DNA of 64,000 nucleotides from Echinarachnius parma (GCA_037951105.1 JBAMJV010008082.1:1-64000); one strand, 5' to 3'; shown: positions 46,771 to 58,345, numbered from the stretch's first letter. Translations and numbers: made by a program. The notes: generated from the sequence alone by a model not told the origin.

Positions 46771-47034
46771 TATATTTTATAAATCTATTCTGGTTATTTT
46801 TTAAAATCACTATGTAAATCAATGGGCCATTGTATGTTATCCAGTTCCGCTCCTAATCTATATTCCGATTCCTGAAAGCATGGGATATCTGTGTTGATCT
46901 TAAGTGAGTCTTCTGATACAGCCAATATCTTCATCTTTCTTTAAATTTGAATGACAATTATATTTTACTAAGTGATCATTTAAGGCAGATATGAACACGG
47001 CACAATTATTTATTAGCGAATCCCCCCTCCCTTT
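46771..47034 (-). other. Lengsin 3' UTR and intergenic gap
   Basis: AATAAA on the minus strand (47009-47014) lies 20 nt after the lengsin stop and would give a very short 3' UTR. The rest is AT-rich flank up to the LTR. Confidence 0.6.
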
Positions 47035-48376
47035 TTACAAGTATTTAAAGAAAAAGGAGTAATCCCAATTCTGTTCACCTTTAGCACATGCCTCTCTCTC
47101 TAGTTTGGCTTCATGCATCTTGACAGCAGTGAAGCACTTGATGAACTCATCCCCAAGGGACTCTCTGATGACTTCATCGTTAGCAAGTGCTTCCAGACAA
47201 TCCTCCATCTTTACAGGCAAAGTTGCCGTCTTAGGTGGGAGGTCATCGTCGAGGTAAGCATTCCCTGTGACCTGAGGTGGAAGCTCGTACTGGTTGACAA
47301 TGCCATCTATACCCGCCGCAACCGTAGCGGCCAATATGAGATATGGATTGCAACCGGCGGCTCCAGCACGATACTCAAAGTAGGTGCCCTTGTCTCCGTT
47401 GACCCTCACTCGTACTAGGGTTGTGCGGTTGTCGATTCCCCAAGTGGCATTGACCGGACTGTACATAAACGGTGTGACCCGCTTCCGGCAGTTGACAGTG
47501 GGAGCCGCAAGGACATCGATGGCAGGAGCATGGGCTAGGATTCCTGCAAGCCAATGTTGACCGATCTTAGAGATTCCATTCGGGCTGTTGGCATCGTACA
47601 AGACTGGAACCTTTTCCTCTGCATCCCAGAGGGAGTGGTTGTAGTGACAGGAGGACCCGCTATTGTCTGGGTAAGGCTTGGTCATGAAGGAAGCGCTTAG
47701 TCCATGCAGTTGAGCTATCTCTTTGATGGACATCTTGTATGTATGGGCATTGTCAGCTGCTCGGATACCAAACGCTGGTTTATAGGAGATCTCCATTTGG
47801 CCAGGACCATACTCTGTCTCGACGCATTCGATGTCGACGCCGACCACAGGCAAATCATCCATGATCTGTTTCACAAAACCTTCAATAGGACACATTCGGT
47901 AGGTGGCACGAAGGTTGATGTCATTATTGATGCACTTGCCAGTCTCCTTGTCGACTACGTAGAACTCGTGCTCGTGCGCTGACAGCAGAGAGTAGCCAAG
48001 CCCCTTGAGCTTCTCCAGTTGTTTGCGAGCAAGGACTCTTGGATGCGCAGAGATAAGCTCGCCTTTGTACGTGGGTTCGCAAAGGATGCGTGCCGTGCTT
48101 TCTACCCAGGGGAGAACTTGGAAGGTGTCATAATCTGGAAATAGGACGGCATCAGCATAGCCTAGCTCCTCATTAAACCCAGTCCCAACTGTAAGGCTTG
48201 CCTGGACGTCCATTCCCAGATGGCCAACGTAGAAGTTGAGACCTCCCGTGGACTTCTCCTTGAAGTGACGGGCCGGAATGATCTTGGACCTTGGCACTCC
48301 ATTAGTGTCAGTCTGCTCAAAACGCACAGCAGTAATGTTCCTATTCTTGATCTCTTCTAAAACTTTGTCGAGACTC
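47035..48376 (-). CDS. LGSN: Lengsin-like protein, class I glutamine synthetase fold
   Basis: 447 residues from the ATG at 48378-48376; the open frame reaches 48477, but a splice acceptor (pyrimidine-rich, TTTTTTGCCCAG) ends 10 nt before this ATG, so the longer start is intronic. The N-terminal beta-grasp domain covers about 1-100 and the catalytic barrel about 105-447. Conserved class I residues are E136 and E138 (AHEHEF), E189 and E196 (EYGPGQME), H245 (GSSCHYNHSLW), R318 (NRTT), E335 and R337 (YFEYR). By motif alignment, Asp50 of bacterial enzyme (FDGSS) corresponds to Y50 (NFYVG), and the flap Glu327 (GYEAP) to Y306 (FMYSP). Loss of both ammonium-site residues argues against glutamine synthesis; vertebrate lengsin is a non-enzymatic lens protein (family knowledge). 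The function here is unknown. The coding part is one exon, with no frameshifts. Confidence 0.9.
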
Positions 48377-48387
48377 ATTTTGTCAAT

Positions 48388-49296
48388 CTGGGCAAAAAAG
48401 AAGAAGAAGAAAGATTCTGTGTAAATTGTTTGGCAACATTTTACAACAAGCTTGGGACCTACATTTTCAACATACATTTACAAGGCAGATTTATGAGTTC
48501 GGATCTGTAGCACAGTGCAGAGTACACTGTGCAGAGCAGGTTGCATGCACATCTACAGGACCCAAAATGCCCCCCAAAATGCCACGTCGGCTATGTGATA
48601 ATACTTATAGCTGATTCAGGCCCATAGTCAGACTCATAGGGTGGAATTCATAAAGGAGGTTTTTGTAAGCCATGGTCTGCATCTATGGAGTGCTGCTCGT
48701 ATATAAGACATAAACCAAAACAACATCCAATTTCTCATGATACGGCAGTTGGTGCTTGCTAACCAACAGCACCAAATAAAATTCACCATCTGAAAACAAA
48801 GACATCTCTTTCTCAAAGCGTGGATTCAAAATTGTCTAAAAGTAAAACAATTGCGTTCCTTCCCTATCAATTTACAAATGGCGCTCCATAGTTGTAGACC
48901 ATTGTTCAAACCATCCATGGTTTACACAAACCTCCATTGTGAATTCCAGCAAGACGTTAGAGGAAATGAAGGTTAAGTGCCCTTATAACTGCATGTAGCT
49001 GCTGTTTACGTAAACATGATATAAGTTCAAAACCCAACAAGAATAACAGATAACAATATATCCAACGTATATAGCATCAGTTGCATCATGAAACGTTATT
49101 TCGTTAATACCGTTTATTATCATAATCATATTCCCTTAAATCAGTTGATGAAGAAAGTGCTGCTGAAAAATGATTATCTATAATAAAATTCGCCAATGTG
49201 ATAAAATAAGAGTCGTATAGAGCCTAGCTTTCAATCCTAGTACGTACATTATATAGCAGGACCTTCGTCAGGGATAAAAATGAGTTATGAACTTAC
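48388..49296 (-). other. 5'-UTR intron of the lengsin-like gene
   Basis: The donor ATAG|GTAAGT on the minus strand (intron starts 49296) and the acceptor TTCTTTTTTGCCCAG (ends 48388) are both near-consensus. The intron holds a MITE (48643-48957). Confidence 0.7.
48643..48957. mobile_element. MITE with GGAATTCA..AAGGAGGTTT ends, intronic
   Basis: Imperfect TIRs of about 55-65 bp run from GGAATTCATAAAGGAGG inward to CCATGG and TATGGAG. The same family is at 62716-62934. Confidence 0.75.
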
Positions 49297-49520
49297 CTAT
49301 AATGTTGAAAAGTATACGGTCAGTGGGATTAGGTATTGGTGGGTCCTCAGAGTGATACAGGAGGTGTAGTGGCTTGACCGATATGGTGCACTGGCCTTAG
49401 GAATAGATTTACTTCAGCTATAACGGTCAGTCTGCCTCGCTAGTGGATCAGTGGTCGGCTCCCAGCAACAGAGATAGAGACGGCGCGTAATAAGTAAATC
49501 TAGCTCTAGTCAGACATAAC
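49297..49520 (-). other. Non-coding first exon of the lengsin-like gene (inferred)
   Basis: Sequence upstream of the donor at 49297, bounded on its other side by a TATA-like motif about 30 bp further up. It has several stops in every frame. The 5' end is an estimate. Confidence 0.45.
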
Positions 49521-49545
49521 CAACTCTAAATGAGCTTTCCTTTTT

Positions 49546-49553
49546 TTTAAATA
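49546..49553 (-). promoter_or_regulatory. TATA-like box TATTTAAA
   Basis: On the minus strand, about 250 bp upstream of the splice donor. It would place a transcription start near 49520. Confidence 0.4.
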
Positions 49554-50626
49554 TCACTTCGTACAAAATGAAGCGATAAGTGGTACAACCGTTGGAATAG
49601 AGGCTGATGGGTCGGTCTAATCTAGCTTTTGATGGTGTGAACAAAATGCGCATGCGCGTAGACTGATTACCATGTTACAGGTTACTGAAACATACAGTTT
49701 ATACAATCAACATAAGTTACAGAATAATAACTGGATTTGATACAAATTATGTCTTTGTAAATATTGTAAAAACACTATCAATAATGTCCTACTTCGATAC
49801 ATTTTGCAGTTTGCAAACAACTACAATATTATGTTCAACTATAAAGTATGTTTCTCTGCGGATGCTGTGTAATATTACACCTACAAATTACAATCTACAG
49901 TGTTAAACAGTGTGAACCAGTAAACATTTTCTTCCATTTTATTTTTTATTTTTTTGGTAATGTACAAGGTTGACTCGGGAGACATTTCAAATTCCATTAT
50001 TTCATAAATCACAATTAATGCATCAAGTTTCAAGAAAACCCGAAAAACATAGAGTCAATGTTATCAATAATAATGAAACAAATTGCTTGAGTTGAGTATT
50101 TTTATGAGGAACCATATACAATTATATACATTTTTACACAATTTGCTCGGTTGTTGAATTTACAGGATTTCTATTTCGTGGCATTTGTACATTGGTATTT
50201 TAAAAAAAAGGGAGATTTGTATAAACAATAAGCCAGACGGCTAAATCGCATTGAGTGAGCGGCAGTAAACATTAATGTTAATGTAGTTCATATTGAACCT
50301 CGATCTACATCGGTGCTGACTATAGGGAGCTCCGCCCATAACCATGTTGGAATAAACAAAACAAAATCGTTTATAACACATGCTAGTATTTGTTTACTGA
50401 AAATGTAAACAGAAATGAAACGCGATACAACACAGGTGGAATTAAATACATTTAGTCTAGACAAGAATGGATGAATTACTTTTGCCTTATTATTCATTTA
50501 GTAAATTTTATTTATTTATTGTATTTCAATATTTACCAGGGTGGCCCAGCAAGGAGCCCTGGGACGCATTATATAAACAAATATGAAAATGAAATATACA
50601 AGCTGTATAAACTCATATTTAGTCCA
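49554..50626. other. Non-coding stretch
   Basis: Upstream region of the lengsin-like gene. AT-rich, no other gene or repeat recognised. Confidence 0.55.
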
Positions 50627-50759
50627 GGGTCCCGTTGCAGAAAGAGATGCAATCGATTGCAAAGTTGCAATTAATTGCAAGTCAGAACATTTGCGCATTT
50701 GAACCAATCAGATGTGCGCATTTAGTCACATGATCGGACTTACAATTAATTTTTTGTTT

Positions 50760-51453
50760 TGAAATAGTATTTTATTTTTCTCTCAAACAAACAAATTTAC
50801 AACGTAAATCATTTGCAATACAAAACAAATTATTTCAACAAATTCATATGAATACTCATAAATTATTATTTACAATCCACATACAATTAAGTGTTACCTA
50901 AACAATAATCATACTCTTACTCTATACAATTCATATTTTCTGTATGTTTTCTTTTAACATTTTCCAACCACTTTTCGTTTAATTTCATGTTAGCAAGATC
51001 TTAATGTATGTAATTTGAGAGAATATTATAATTTAAGTACAACACTGTTTTTTTTTTTATTTGAAAGTGTTTCATTCTCTCTCAAATCATTATTTTCCAG
51101 AGAACACTTTTAAAAGTACAAATGTGGATCAACCAAAGCTCTTATCAAAATCATCATATCCAATTAAAAAATTAAATTAAAAAAAATGTCAAAAGCCAAC
51201 AAACTAACAATTGTGTACACCATTACATATAAATTTGCAACCTATCAACATAAATAGAATGATAATCATTATAGTGTTTGAGAGAAAACCTATATAAAAA
51301 AAGGAAAACAATGGAGAGATAACAGAAGAAAGAGAAGACGAAAAAAAAAACACACACAAAAAAAAAAAAAAAGGGGGGGGGGAGGCGGTAGTAAGAAAAA
51401 AAAAAAAAAACAAGAAGAAAAAAAAACAGTACTTGGTGTCTCTGTCTCATACC
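50760..51453 (-). other. LINE 3' UTR, low complexity
   Basis: It contains A-rich and purine-only runs (51295-51430, with a G9 tract) that create Phe-rich or Ser-rich shadow frames. No gene. Confidence 0.65.
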
Positions 51454-52872
51454 CTAGGCAGAGAGTGTGTTCCATTTTCTGTAATGGATTCGCAAAATCC
51501 CTCTCTGTTCAGCTATCTTTCTTTCTTCCTCTTTATTTTTCAATAATGTATCTTTAATATCTCTTATAGTTGGAGGATAATCTTTCGTTCTACTATTAAT
51601 AAATATCATACTTTTTATCAATAGTATAACGTGATTTAATAATTGGTCTTTCCCTACATTGCTAACCTTAATTCCCACATGGACCCCTTTCCAATCTATA
51701 TTTATTAATTCTTTTAAATCAAACTCATTACCGCAGTCTACCCAAATCATTCTTACCTTTTCACAAGAATAGAACAAATGTTCATAGGTTTCCTGCATTT
51801 TATGACAAAACGAGCATAAATTACTATTCCCCATATGAAAAGTAAACATATGTTTTTTTGTATAAATAAGGTTATAGAGTAATTTATATTGAAATTCCCT
51901 TAGTGTACTATTAAGCGTGGATTTTCGGGAACGTACAAAAATATTTTCATTATCCTTTCCAAAAACATTATATAAGTGTTCTATATTGCGAACTGCAAAA
52001 GACTTCTCTACCCTTAAATTTAACAAATGTTCATATATACCTTTTGAAGTTATGTCACGTAATGAATAATCTTTTTCATTCAATCGAAACTCCAAATTCA
52101 ATGCAGTATCTTCCATTACATTATAATTTCTACTTAACAATTGTTTCCATATAAATGGTATATTTTCAAAAATCTGTTTTACTATGTCAATTTCTGACCT
52201 ATCTAATCCTAGTCTAATGACTTCTTTAACAAATGCTTCATTTAAGGCCCTTACCACAATATCACCAATGACAGGCCAAAATAATTCATAAAATTCTACA
52301 CTAAGACCATCATTTCCGGGTGACTTATTGCCTTTCATTTCTTTTAAAACCGCTATACATTCACCTTGAGTAATATTACCTTCACATACTTCCTTTGATT
52401 CTAAACCTAATTTTGGCAAATCTTTAAAAAATAGACTATCATTAAACATTTCTACATCCACAACAAATTTTGAATATAATCCAACATAAAACCTTTGTAT
52501 TTCACGAATAATTATATTCATATCAAAACTTATTTTTCCTCCTACTAATAATTTACTTATTATTGTCTTCTTTTTATTTGATTCCATTAATTGCACAAAA
52601 TATTTAGTATTTTGTTCCCCTCTCTCATAGAAGGATGCTCGAGATCGAACTTTCAAACCCTCATTAATATATTCATAACATTGTTTTAACTCCATCCTTT
52701 TATTTTCCAACAAATCAACCTTTTCCTTTTCTTCCTTTTCTATCAATTCTTTCTCAATTACACTTATATCATTTTCAAGATTTTGAACTTTCTCTTTCCT
52801 TTTTCTAGATTTTTCTTTAGAATATTTCCTAATAAAATTACTAATTTTCATTTTCAAAAAATCCCAATACAC
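51454..52872 (-). pseudogene. LINE ORF2 remainder with reverse transcriptase core deleted
   Basis: 472 residues: a coiled basic linker (residues 10-70), the FYERGEQNTKYFVQL motif typical of L1 before the polymerase, and the start of the reverse transcriptase (EMKGNKSPGNDGLSVEFYELF, 177-198). At about residue 217 (near 52220) it jumps directly to the C-terminal region (LDRSEIDIVKQIFENIPFIW) with no FADD/YADD catalytic box. It ends with a C-rich motif (CSFCHKMQETYEHLFYSC), the usual CCHC-like tail of L1. The deletion keeps the frame, so a shortened protein could still be read. Confidence 0.8.
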
Positions 52873-53773
52873 TCTTACATCTTTTATTTCTTTTCCATAT
52901 TATATTCCTTAATCTCACTATTTCCTCTTTCATCTGTCTAACAAAATCCACATCACCACATAAACTGTTATTAAACTTCCAATAGCTACCTTTACTTTTA
53001 ATTGAGCAATTAGGCAAATTATAAAATTGTAACTCAACAGCAAAGTGATCCGGTGCAATTGATGGGATTATATTGCATTTTAAAACAATTTGTTCTAAAT
53101 TATGTGAAATAAAAAAATAATCTAAACGACTTTGTACAAAGGGGTTAATTTGTCTATACGTATGTTGTTTTTTCAAACCATTTTTCCCTCGCCAAATATC
53201 TAATAAAGTCCATTTGTCCTTATAATTATCAAAATGTTTAAGAAATATCGACTGTACCTCTTTTTTATTACTTCCAAAATAATCTAAATCAACATTATAA
53301 ATCATATAAAAATCACCTCCCATAATTATTGGGTTACCATTAACATTTATTGTATCCAAAATATTATCAATACTACTCAAAAACTCTATCTGCTCAATTG
53401 ATTTCCCCCTTACTGGAAAATACACATTTATTAATATTAATCTTAATCCCTGAATAATACAGTCCAAAATAACAAATCTCCCTGCATTATCATTGCGCAC
53501 TTGCAGAACCTGGATATCTAATTTAGAGTCTATCAAGACCGCCACCCCTCTACTGTGATTTGTCCCATGGCTATAATAAATTGTTCCATCCCACAGAGAA
53601 CCCCATACATCTTCAACATCATTAGTGCTAAATGTCTCCTGCAAAAAAGCTACTTCTACTCGTTTATCTCTTAACCAAGTAAAAATACCACCCCTTTTTG
53701 TTCTTTCCCTTATTCCTTTAACATTCAAGGATAAGAGGTTGCAAATAAACGATATACTATCAAAATCCATCAT
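52841..53773 (-). pseudogene. LINE ORF2 N-terminal part: APE endonuclease
   Basis: 310 residues with the apurinic-endonuclease fold of non-LTR elements: SLNVKGIRERTKRGG near the start, the catalytic Glu in FLQETF, the GGDFY motif, RLDYFFIS, and the terminal Asp-His in APDHFAVEL. These residues nick target DNA for reverse transcription. The frame has no upstream gag-like ORF that I can recognise. It ends in a frameshift near 52880; the continuation KDVRVYWDFLK is in the next frame (52872-51454). The endonuclease itself looks intact. Confidence 0.85.
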
Positions 53774-54485
53774 AATATATCAATATCAATAAGTAATAAC
53801 TTTCTCATCATTTCTATTTGAATATAACCTGAATATCGAGACAGAGACACACACTTCTCTAGAGTAACCTTCATAATTCTGACTGTTACCACCTTCAAAA
53901 CAGTAAGAAAAGAGGAACTACCGCCATAACCCTTGAAAAAAGAAAGGAGAGAAATCACACAGTCACAAGAATAACAATACATAGAAGGAAAAAAAACACG
54001 GATAAATCGAATCGAACCACCAAGTGCGAACAAAAAAAAAGAATAACAATAATCTACCGTCCGAATGAGCCGCCACCCATCCCTTCACTACACAAAAATA
54101 AGAATAAACAATGAACAAAACATCTGGCCTACAACCTATTTTAAATCCGCCTAACCACTGAATTTTAGCTTTCTTTAGAATCCTTCAGTCTTGACCGAGA
54201 TCAGACTGCATCAATCTAAAGAGGCTAATAATAGGGAGCCAAGCACCAAGTGCCTACACAATTACGAGGGCAATCACTGCATTTCAAGCAGGAGAGAACC
54301 TTTTCCTCAAACATTTCGCATTCATTATACTCCAAACAAAAGTATTGACCAATTCCATGTATTTTTCTATAGGACACCTCATACCAATCGATTTTTTCAA
54401 TGCCCCCTTGTACCCAAAGCACGAAACCCTATTTTAAAAATAAAACCTACTTTTGCTTCTTTAAGCATTCTATTAAAAAAGAACA
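53774..54485 (-). other. LINE 5' leader region
   Basis: Between the endonuclease start and the tandem units. An 87-residue frame (53770-54033) has no recognised domain. One copy of the TCAGTC.TGACC motif lies at 54186. Confidence 0.5.
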
Positions 54486-57400
54486 AGAATCAATGAACCA
54501 TTTTTGAAAATCCCTCAGTCCTGACCAAAAGCAGACAGGAGGTCTCAAAAAAGTAGAGAACATTCTACGACTGTAAACAAAATAATAACATAATAATACA
54601 AAAAAAATACCTTGTCTCATACTCTGTACTCCAAGAAAACAGTGACGTGTTTACACATGTTGATAGTGTTTCCTATCCCTCTCTATGAGACTCCTTTTCG
54701 ACGTTCAATTGTCCGCCGGCTTTAACAATTTTTTTTTTTTCCCCCTTAACTTTCCCGCCCTTTTACACAACAATCAAAAAGCAATTTCTTGTCTCTTCAA
54801 GCATTCAAGTACAAGACTCCTCTTGAGGGATTCAATACATATAACCTATTTACACACCTATCTATAAGTACCATTCTCTATCCCATTTTATGAGAGCCTT
54901 AAATGACATTCAATTACCCGCGTATACCCTCCATAACATCTATATAAAAAGAAAAACTTTACAATACATTGGAATTTCGAATAGTCTCATAGAAAGAAGT
55001 AAAAAAAAACACTTGCTATTCTTTTATTACATCACTTATAAGAATGTCAAAATTCCAATGTGACAACTGCAGTTCAGACTCATGTAATACCTCTTTTTCA
55101 AAAAATCAAAACGGAACATTGAACGAACCGTTTTTATCAATATTACAAAACCCTTTTCAAAATCTCTCAGTCCTGACCTAATAGCAGACTGGCTTAACAT
55201 CGTGTCAAAACACCAACATAAAAACGGTTCATACAAACTGCTCTAATACCTCTCTAAAAAAACAAACAAAAACATGAATAAGAGAGCCCTTTCATCAATT
55301 TCGATACCTTTTTCGAGATCACTCAGTCGTGACGTGGTATCACTAGACTGGCTTTTTAAAAATTTGATAAAAGCCAAGCCCTAAATACTAACAGATTAAA
55401 GAAAAGATTTCTCTTAATCTTTGGCAGCCAGAGTATTTTCCCTCCATTTCCACATGTATTTTACTCCTAACAAAAAACAATGACATATTGAGTATACAAC
55501 TATTGAAAGAAAAAAAAAGAATCAATGAACCATTTTCAAAAAACCCTCAATCCTGCCAAAGCAGACAGGATGTCTTTTCAAAAGTAGAGAACATTCTACG
55601 ACTGTAAAATACCTTGCACACACTGTACTCCAAAGAAAACAGTGACGTGTATACACCCGTTAATAGCGTTCCCTATCCTTTTTTTATGAGACTTTAACAT
55701 TTCTTTTCTTGACTTTCCCGCCCTTTTACACAACAATCAAAAAGCAATTTCTTGTCTCTTCAAGCATTCAATAACAAGACTCCTCTTAAGGGATTCAATA
55801 CATATATATGACCTAGTTACACCCCTATCTACAAGTACCGTTCTCTATCCCGTTTTATGAGAGCCTTAAATGACATTCAATTACCCGCGTGTACCCTCCA
55901 TAACATCTAAACCCCTCAAAAAAAGTTCGGAAACTCAAGTTTCATCGATCATATCTCTCGTATTTTTAAATAAGAATACTCGAAATCGGTGTCACAATAA
56001 AGCCTCATTATATACCTTTCAAACGATGCATTATGTGTAGTGACTATGCAGTTGGGGCGATTGCAGTAGCCCAGAGAATAGGGGGAGGCAGGAAGTGAAA
56101 TCTCGCAAAATGGCCCCAATGCATTCAATTTACGAGTGCAAGACTGTGTTGACCAGTTTTCTAAAGGTTAACATTCTATTGAATGCTGCCACCCTTTCCA
56201 TTCATCAAAATTGTTGAATTTGATACCATTTTAATGGAAATTATCTCTTCCTTACGATGGCATATTAATCGTAAGGATTATGCAAATGGGGTGTGTGCAG
56301 CGAACCGGAATATGGAGATGGGTCGAGTGTGAAATCAGACAAAAAGATATGGAGTTGACAAAAAATCAGAGCGTTGCATCTTTTTCGAGCTTTTGGGAGG
56401 ATTTTTTAGCATTTCAAATAAAATATTCATGATTTAAATTGATATCAACGGAAAGCCCAACAACTCTTCTGTATGAAAATGTGACTTTATAATGATATTT
56501 GTAAAGGGCGGCTGCAGGGAGATGAATGTGGGGCAGCCTCAAAAGTGACCCATTTCAAAACGCTCTGATTTGGTGTCGGTATCTGTATACCATTGTGTAG
56601 AGGATGTAATGCGACTTGAATGAGTTGGCCATGAATGAGAGGAATTCAATTGAAAACGCATGAATAGTGCCTTGAAATCAGAGCGTTTCAAAATGGGTCA
56701 CTTTTGAGGCTCCCTTCCATTCATCTCCCTGCAGCCGCCCTTTACAAAAATCATTATAAATTTCACATTTTCATACAGAAGAGTTGTTGGGCTTTCCGTT
56801 GATATCATATTTGATCATGAATATTTTATTTGAAATGCTAAAAAATCCTCCCAAAAGCTCGAAAAAAATGCAACGCTCTGATTTGTTGTCAACTCCATAT
56901 CTTTTTGTCTGATTTCACACTCGACCCATCTCCATATTCCGGTTCGCTGCACACACTCCATTTGCATAATCCTTACGATTAATATGCCATCGTAATGAAG
57001 AGATAATTTCCATTAAAATGGTATCCAATTCAACAATTTTTATTAATGGAAAGGGTGGCAGTATTCAATAGAATGTTAACCTTTAGAAAACCGATCAACA
57101 CATTCATGCACTCGTAAATTGAATGCATTGGGGCCATTTTGCGAGATTTCACTTCCTGCCTCCCCCTATTCTCTGGGCTACTGCAATCGCCCCAATTGCA
57201 TAATCACTACACATAATGCACCGTTTGAAAGGTATATAATGAGGCTTTATTGTGACACCGATTCCGAGTATTCTTATTAAAAATTACGAGAGATATGATC
57301 GATCAAACTTGAGTTTCCGAACTTTTTTTGAGGGGTTTATATAAAAAGAAAAACTTTACAATACCTTAAAATTTCGAATAGTCTCACTAAACCTGCTATT

Positions 57401-57900
57401 CTTCTATTACATCACTTATAAGAATGTCAACAATTCCAAAGTGACAGCGGTAATTCAGACTCATCTTTGACTAATACCTCTTTTCAAACAATCAAAACGG
57501 AACAATGAACGAACGTTTTTATCAATGACAAAACCCTTTCCAAAATCTCTCAGTCCTGACCCAATAGCAGACTGGCTTTTCATCGTAATAGTGTCAGAAC
57601 ACCAACATAATACCAGTTCATACAAACTCATCTAATACCTCTCTAGAAAAACAAACAAAAACATGAATAAGCGAGCTCTTTCATCAATTTCAAAACCTTT
57701 TTGCGAGATTACTTAGTCCTGACGCGGTAGTCGACTGGCCTTTAGAAAATTGATAAAAGCCAAGCTCTAAATGCTAACCAATTAAAGAAAAGATTCCACA
57801 AGGTCTTTAGCAACCAGAATCTCTTCTCTCCATTTCCACCTGCCCGTTACTCCTGACCCAAAACAATGAAATGTTGAATATGCAAACATTATTAATAACA
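54486..57900 (-). repeat. Two roughly 1-kb tandem units upstream of the LINE ORFs
   Basis: Unit 1 is 54486-55518; unit 2 is 55519-55909 plus 57338-57900. They are colinear at roughly 85-90% identity (AATCAATGAACCATTTT start, CCCGCCCTTTTACACAAC, AATTACCCGCGT, ATCACTTATAAGAATGTC). Within each, a CTCAGTCCTGACC...CAGACTGG motif recurs about three times (54513, 55166, 55321; 55547, 57549, 57715). Position and orientation resemble 5'-UTR promoter monomers of some L1 elements (analogy, inferred). Confidence 0.75.
55910..57337. mobile_element. 1428-bp palindromic TA-flanked element
   Basis: Arms of about 660 bp (55910-56572 and 56677-57337) are reverse complements with scattered mismatches, round a 104-bp centre. 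The ends are AACCCCTCAAAAAAAGTTCG and its complement. TA flanks at 55908-55909 and 57338-57339 are a target duplication: the homologous tandem unit at 54936-54950 has the empty site with one TA. There is no coding frame. It probably belongs with the Tc1/mariner-type non-autonomous elements. Confidence 0.9.
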
Positions 57901-57956
57901 TTCTCCCGTTATAAGGAGCTCCCAATTATATATTATAAAACTATCAATATTATATT

Positions 57957-58024
57957 GTAGGCATGTGCGTCGATTTGCCATTGATACCCACTGATCGGGG
58001 GGGGGGGGGGGGGGGGGGGGGGGG
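57957..58024. repeat. 28-G tract element
   Basis: GTGCGTCGATTTGCCATTGATACCCA precedes 28 G (57997-58024). It matches the left half of the hairpin element at 3244. Confidence 0.55.
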
Positions 58025-58345
58025 TGATTGCAACTTTACAATCGATTGCATCTCTTTCTGCAACGGGGCCCTTGTCTGATATCATGCCCGTACTGATAGC
58101 AAGTGAAAGTCGGACCAGTATTCAGGCAGTATAGGGAAACTAAAACGAAAATGACTTATTGCCCGACTTGGGAAAATCTGCATACAAAAAGTTTCTCGCT
58201 GCAGGATCTAGTGCCGCGGTTCAAAACCCACGGCTTTCGCGTTCAAAGTAAAGGTGAATAATCCGTCTGGAAGGTGAATAATCTGAGTCAATGTTGAAGC
58301 GTGATCAAGATTGTATCAGGATACAGTGTCGTGGGGCGTGGACCA

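Larger units (their letters stand above)
50746..57900 (-). mobile_element. L1/Tx1-like LINE, internally deleted, minus strand
   Basis: Order on the minus strand: upstream tandem units (57900-54486), leader, endonuclease frame (53773-52841), frameshifted second frame (52872-51454), A-rich 3' UTR and an oligo-T (A on the minus strand) junction near 50747. APE-type endonuclease followed by the KSPGNDGL reverse transcriptase motif places it in the L1/Tx1 group. It is non-autonomous. The outer limits are estimates. Confidence 0.75.
50627..58071. mobile_element. MITE (GGGTCCCGTTGCAGAAAGAG ends) split by a LINE
   Basis: The sequence GGGTCCCGTTGCAGAAAGAG followed by ATGCAATCGATTGCAA (50627-50675) reappears inverted at 58025-58071. 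No other partner exists in the window. The simplest reading is one small MITE, left half 50627-50745 and right half 58025-58071, opened by 7.3 kb of later insertions. Confidence 0.65.

Noticed and set aside
51204-51475. Phe-rich membrane-like peptides on the minus strand
   Set aside because: They are encoded by A-rich and G-rich low-complexity sequence in the LINE 3' region.
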